Shown here one piece after another: positions 6,723 through 9,609 of a stretch of DNA of 9,609 bases (the stretch's first letter is position 1; every line of letters begins with the position of its first letter). Location: positions 1 to 9,609 of the forward strand of contig CAIUHB010000055.1 of assembly GCA_903898855.1 (NCBI GenBank), in the 5' to 3' direction. The notes below the pieces were generated by a model that was not told the origin of the DNA, did no database searches, and saw only the letters and a program-made list of their open reading frames with translations. Both the position numbers and the translations under genes were made by a program. The stretch is from an uncultured Actinomycetes bacterium. GTDB lineage: Bacteria > Actinomycetota > Actinomycetes > Nanopelagicales > Nanopelagicaceae.

Positions 6723-7619
6723 CTAATCCTTGGGAGCGACAAGCGGGCGAGAGCCGATATGTGCAACACAATAGCCAGCTAGCTCTGCGCCGCGACTCAA
6801 AGCATCGATGAGTTCACCGCCCTCGCTCCAGATCTGGATGAAGCCGGCAGCAAAGGCATCGCCAGCACCGGTGGTATCCACAACTGTGGTGGGGGTGGCC
6901 GCAACTTGAATTGCCTTTTCAGATTTTCTGGATTGACCCAAGGCTCCGATAGGACCGCGCTTGATAACAACGCATTCAGCGAATTGCAAGAGATCTGCTG
7001 CGGCATCAACGGGGTTCGACATGCCAGTAAGAAAGTGCGCCTCTTCTTCATTAAGCAAGATGAGATCCATGAACGAGAGCCATTCCCGAACTTTGGCTAC
7101 GCCGACTTCCAAAAGCACTCCGACGGTTGATGGATCAAAGAGGATGGGTAGCCTCTTAGATTTAGCAATATTGATAATCTCTAGAATGCCTGCACGTGAT
7201 TGTGGATTGACCAGCGAATATCCAGAGAGATAGATGGCATCAAATCCATCTAACGGCGGTAAGTCAGCTGGGCTCAAGCCGGCGTTAGCACCAGAGTCAG
7301 GGAACATGGTGCGCTCGCCAAGATCGTCGACGAGAACAATTACGACACCTGTTCGGGCACCGGAAATAACGGTCTTTGAGTGCTCCACGCCGAATTGATC
7401 GAGTTCATCTATAACTGTTTTGCCGGCTGCGTCATCGCCAACGCGCGCAACTAAGAAGACCGGTGTTTTGTATGCAGCCAGCCAGCTCGCCACGTTAGCT
7501 GCAGCTCCACCACCTTGCGTCGAAATCTTTGCGCGCATCTCAACACCCGGCTGAATCTCCTTGCCGATGAGAGCAGTGACATCGAGCATGATGTCACCGA
7601 TGCAGAGAATGCGAGCCAT
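6723..7619 (-). CDS. psuK: PfkB-family kinase, probable pseudouridine kinase
   Basis: A 298-residue ribokinase/PfkB-family kinase of normal length. It opens with [11 protein letters not shown], has the substrate-side glycine motif GGGAAANVA (36-44), [10 protein letters not shown] (57-66), an acidic [10 protein letters not shown] segment (190-199), and the ATP/anion-hole signature [15 protein letters not shown] (247-261) with catalytic base D254. The family phosphorylates sugars and nucleosides, so sequence alone does not give the substrate. The gene follows psuG by 6 bp on the same strand, the usual arrangement for pseudouridine kinase (pseudouridine + ATP to pseudouridine 5'-phosphate + ADP), which supplies the PsuG substrate. 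Another nucleoside or ribose kinase remains possible. parC begins 26 bp downstream. Confidence 0.75.
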   Translation of the reverse strand: MARILCIGDIMLDVTALIGKEIQPGVEMRAKISTQGGGAAANVASWLAAYKTPVFLVARVGDDAAGKTVIDELDQFGVEHSKTVISGARTGVVIVLVDDLGERTMFPDSGANAGLSPADLPPLDGFDAIYLSGYSLVNPQSRAGILEIINIAKSKRLPILFDPSTVGVLLEVGVAKVREWLSFMDLILLNEEEAHFLTGMSNPVDAAADLLQFAECVVIKRGPIGALGQSRKSEKAIQVAATPTTVVDTTGAGDAFAAGFIQIWSEGGELIDALSRGAELAGYCVAHIGSRPLVAPKD

Positions 7620-7625
7620 GTCTGC

Positions 7626-8510
7626 TTAGAGCGCTAAAGCGATTTCGGTGGCAAGTGCGGTATTGGACTTAATGATGTCGATATTTACGCGAAGGGATTC
7701 ACCATTACTTGATGAATGGAAATGCTCTAACAAGAATGGCGTAACTGCTTTGCCGGTTACTTTCTTAGCCTCGGCTGCCGCTAACCCTGCCTGCAAAATC
7801 TCATCGTGGAGTTTGGGATCCATCTGCTTTTCCACGGGATTGGTCACGACAATGGCGCGATCACTTGTCTTTAGATCAAAGCGGTTCTTCCAGATTGTCG
7901 CGATATCGGCGGCGCTCTCAACTCGATGTTCGAGGGCGAAACCAGAATCGGTGAGATAGAAGCCAGGGAAGCGATTTGTTTTATAGCCGAGCACTGGGAT
8001 GGAGTAAGTCTCGAGTCGCTCAAGCGTTCCGGCTACATCCAAGATTGATTTCACGCCAGCACAAACAATGATGATAGGAAGTTCGGCAAGTGCGATGAGG
8101 TCGGCCGATTCATCATAAACATGACCGCGATGGACTCCACCAAGGCCACCGGTGGCAAATACCGAAATTCCGGCAAGTGCTGCGATGTGTGAAGTGGCGG
8201 CGACCGTTGTTGCTGCCGATTGGCCAGTCATTTCAATAATTGCCAGGTCGCGGGTAGATGCCTTCACCACGTTGTCATCATTGGCAATTCGATCAAGTTG
8301 ATCTGCTTCTAGCCCAACATGAATCACACCATCGATAAGGGCGATAGTGGCTGGTACTGCGCCTTTTGCGCGAACAATTTCTTCTACTTCCCGCGCAACT
8401 TCAAGATTGCGAGGACGAGGTAAACCATGGCTGATGATTGTAGATTCCAAGGCAACAATTGCGGTACCGGAGGCTTTAGCTGCTTCAACTTCTCGAGAAA
8501 ATTTAATCAC
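7626..8510 (-). CDS. psuG: Pseudouridine-5'-phosphate glycosidase
   Basis: A 294-residue PsuG-family enzyme, near the usual ~300. It reversibly splits pseudouridine 5'-phosphate (a C-C glycosidic bond) into uracil and ribose 5-phosphate with a catalytic lysine and a divalent metal. Family signatures are VALESTIISHGLPRPRN (19-35, E22), GAVPATIALIDG (50-61), the TRDL segment with K83, ATTVAATSHIAALAGI (100-115), VFATGGLGGVHRG (117-129), DESADL with the likely metal ligand D133, the catalytic AGVKSILD (K154), and TPFLLE near 257-262. The loop between HRG and DESADL seems about two residues shorter than in E. coli, from memory. GTG 8510 is chosen because a -10 box lies seven bases upstream and the family motif starts soon after. 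It leads the psuG-kinase-parC unit and diverges from the phosphatase gene. Confidence 0.92.
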   Translation of the reverse strand: MIKFSREVEAAKASGTAIVALESTIISHGLPRPRNLEVAREVEEIVRAKGAVPATIALIDGVIHVGLEADQLDRIANDDNVVKASTRDLAIIEMTGQSAATTVAATSHIAALAGISVFATGGLGGVHRGHVYDESADLIALAELPIIIVCAGVKSILDVAGTLERLETYSIPVLGYKTNRFPGFYLTDSGFALEHRVESAADIATIWKNRFDLKTSDRAIVVTNPVEKQMDPKLHDEILQAGLAAAEAKKVTGKAVTPFLLEHFHSSSNGESLRVNIDIIKSNTALATEIALAL

Positions 8511-8517
8511 GGGAGAG

Positions 8518-8544
8518 AGATTACCTCACTGGCGGGCACGTCAA
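8518..8544 (-). promoter_or_regulatory. Promoter of psuG, probable leaderless
   Basis: On the minus strand TTGACG (8544-8539) and TAATCT (8523-8518) are separated by 15 bp. TAATCT is followed by CTCTCCC and then the GTG at 8510, so transcription is expected to start at or beside the start codon. No Shine-Dalgarno is present. The TTGACG match is good, but the spacer is shorter than the usual 16-19 bp. Confidence 0.5.
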
Positions 8545-8559
8545 TACGGCGGGATGCGG

Positions 8560-8571
8560 CAAGATAGCTCT
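8560..8571 (+). promoter_or_regulatory. CAAGATA motif before the phosphatase gene
   Basis: CAAGATA (8560-8566) is followed by GCTCT and the ATG at 8572. There is no Shine-Dalgarno. It may be a leaderless -10 region; if GATAGC is the -10 hexamer instead, the second in-frame ATG at 8578 is the better start. The region overlaps the divergent psuG promoter, so the two may compete or be co-regulated. Confidence 0.3.
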
Positions 8572-9609
8572 ATGGATATGCAGACCGACCAGTACTTTGG
8601 ATTTGGTCTTGCCGAATTATCTACCTCGATTTTTGCCAGCCTCGGCGTTGCAGATGCAGTCGATCACATGAAGCTTGGTGAAAGCCCGACCGGAAGAGAA
8701 TGCTTTCTACTCATTGATGGAATGGGCGTCGCTGCACTTGCGCAGTATGGCCATCTCTTTCCGATTTTTTCACAACTCAATTCATTGACCAACATCTCCA
8801 CCTACTTTCCATCGACGACTGCAGTAAGTCTCTCGTCGGTGGGGACCGGAGTACTTCCTGGAGTACACGGCATGCTTGGTTACACAGTTCGCGTTCCCCG
8901 TAGCGGTGAGCCAGGGCGCTTACTGAATTCATTGAAATGGGATGAGCGGGTAGATCCATTAATGTGGCAGAAAGTTCCTACGCTCTTTGAACGTGCCACC
9001 AATTCTGGAATTAAAGTCAGCCATATTGCTGCCAAACGATATGAAGGCACCGGCTTTACCCAAGCTGCCCTTCGTGGCGCTAGTTACGTTGGTGCAAATC
9101 AGATTGATGAGATTGTTGCGCAGGCAATAAGCGCTCACTCCGCTGCGCCAAGTTATTCCTATCTCTACATCAACCACCTAGATGCAGCAGGACATGATGA
9201 TGGAGTGGGTTCAGAGAAATGGCTCGAGGCGCTGAAAGTAGTGGCCGAACTAATTGATGGGCTAGTAAACCGGCTTCCTAAAGGAACTCGACTCTGGATT
9301 ACTGCAGATCACGGGATGATAAACGTCGAAGAGAAGATCGTTATCGGCCAAGCGAATTCGTTGTTAGATGATGTGACTCTGATTGGTGGCGAACCGAGAG
9401 CTCGCCATATCTACCTCCGCGATGGTGCCCACGCTGATGCTGCTGCCCGTTGGCGCCAAACATTGGGAGATAAGGCTGAGATTTACCTACGGGAAGAGAT
9501 CATTAAAAGAGGTTTATTTGGAAGTGAAGTGAGCCTAGATAGCCAAGAGCGCATGGGGGATTTGATCGCCATCGCGAAGGGCGGCGTGATTTTGGTCGAT
9601 CCAGAACGA
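8572..9609 (+). CDS. Alkaline phosphatase superfamily / nucleotide pyrophosphatase-type enzyme, 3' partial
   Basis: The frame runs from ATG 8572 (or ATG 8578, two codons later) to the window edge with no stop, giving 346 residues. It has the full metal-site set of the type I phosphodiesterase/nucleotide pyrophosphatase group: FLLIDGMG (D49), the nucleophile region YFPSTTAVSLSS (T82/T83), YINHLDAAGHDDG (D204, H208), WITADHGM (D246, H247) and PRARHIY (H279). There is no signal peptide or membrane segment, so it is probably cytoplasmic, unlike classical secreted alkaline phosphatase. Its substrate cannot be read from sequence; phosphodiesters, nucleotides or phosphonates are all possible. The stretch after H279 (Tyr/Arg/Glu-rich, then MGDLIAIAKGGV at about 328-339) matches the usual family end, so probably few codons are missing. 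It shares a 61-bp intergenic region with psuG. Confidence 0.88.
   Translation, partial: MDMQTDQYFGFGLAELSTSIFASLGVADAVDHMKLGESPTGRECFLLIDGMGVAALAQYGHLFPIFSQLNSLTNISTYFPSTTAVSLSSVGTGVLPGVHGMLGYTVRVPRSGEPGRLLNSLKWDERVDPLMWQKVPTLFERATNSGIKVSHIAAKRYEGTGFTQAALRGASYVGANQIDEIVAQAISAHSAAPSYSYLYINHLDAAGHDDGVGSEKWLEALKVVAELIDGLVNRLPKGTRLWITADHGMINVEEKIVIGQANSLLDDVTLIGGEPRARHIYLRDGAHADAAARWRQTLGDKAEIYLREEIIKRGLFGSEVSLDSQERMGDLIAIAKGGVILVDPER

Noticed and set aside
6697..6771. In-frame extension of parC by 25 codons to an ATG at 6771
   Set aside because: The extra residues are Cys/Ser/Arg-rich, do not resemble any ParC N-terminus, and overlap the end of the kinase gene. The MAKAP start at 6696 fits the family.
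5213..7959. Open frames on the plus strand opposite parC, the kinase and psuG, and other minus frames within them
   Set aside because: They are antisense or out-of-frame shadows of well-supported genes with clear family motifs.
8777..9177. Two minus-strand ORFs opposite the phosphatase gene
   Set aside because: The plus strand encodes a continuous enzyme with all metal-site motifs. The minus products resemble nothing.
1..9609. CRISPR array, insertion sequence, tRNA/rRNA, toxin-antitoxin or defence island
   Set aside because: I saw no regularly spaced repeats, transposase or integrase motifs, cloverleaf sequences, or known defence domains on either strand.

Overview
The window looks like chromosomal DNA from a small-genome, moderate-GC actinobacterium, most plausibly a freshwater acI-type organism (Nanopelagicales, Candidatus Planktophila/Nanopelagicus-like). 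This is inferred from actinobacterial-type ParE and ParC proteins, a small DUF7455-like zinc protein beside parE, very short intergenic gaps, GTG starts with -10-like boxes immediately upstream (probable leaderless mRNAs), and a base composition near 50% GC by eye rather than the high GC of most actinobacteria. I ran no database search, so the taxon is a hypothesis.

Layout. Positions 1-2623 (+) hold two Ser/Thr/Asn-rich extracytoplasmic proteins. The first is cut by the window edge and carries a fibronectin type III domain. The second has a signal peptide, a C-type-lectin-like domain and a PA14-like domain. Both end in the same ~95-residue C-terminal module with a conserved cysteine pair and a basic tail. 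Facing them is a small CxxC/CxHH protein (2636-2857, -). A 234-bp divergent region (2858-3091) follows, with two hairpins, a possible promoter for the small protein and a probable leaderless start for parE.

parE (3092-5179, +) and parC (5200-6696, -) encode the two topoisomerase IV subunits and converge on a perfect 22-bp palindrome. The ParC is only 498 residues: it ends where the breakage-reunion core ends and has no C-terminal beta-pinwheel domain. parC is the last gene of an apparent minus-strand operon psuG - pfkB-type kinase - parC (gaps of 6 and 26 bp). The first two genes form a pseudouridine salvage pair: the kinase makes pseudouridine 5'-phosphate and PsuG splits it to uracil and ribose 5-phosphate. 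A divergent gene (8572 to the window end, +) encodes a cytoplasmic alkaline-phosphatase-superfamily (nucleotide pyrophosphatase-type) enzyme.

I see no CRISPR array, insertion sequence, tRNA, rRNA, prophage or defence system. The points most worth following up are the CTD-less ParC, the shared C-terminal module of the secreted pair, the recurring short motifs at gene starts, and the structured leader of the small zinc protein.
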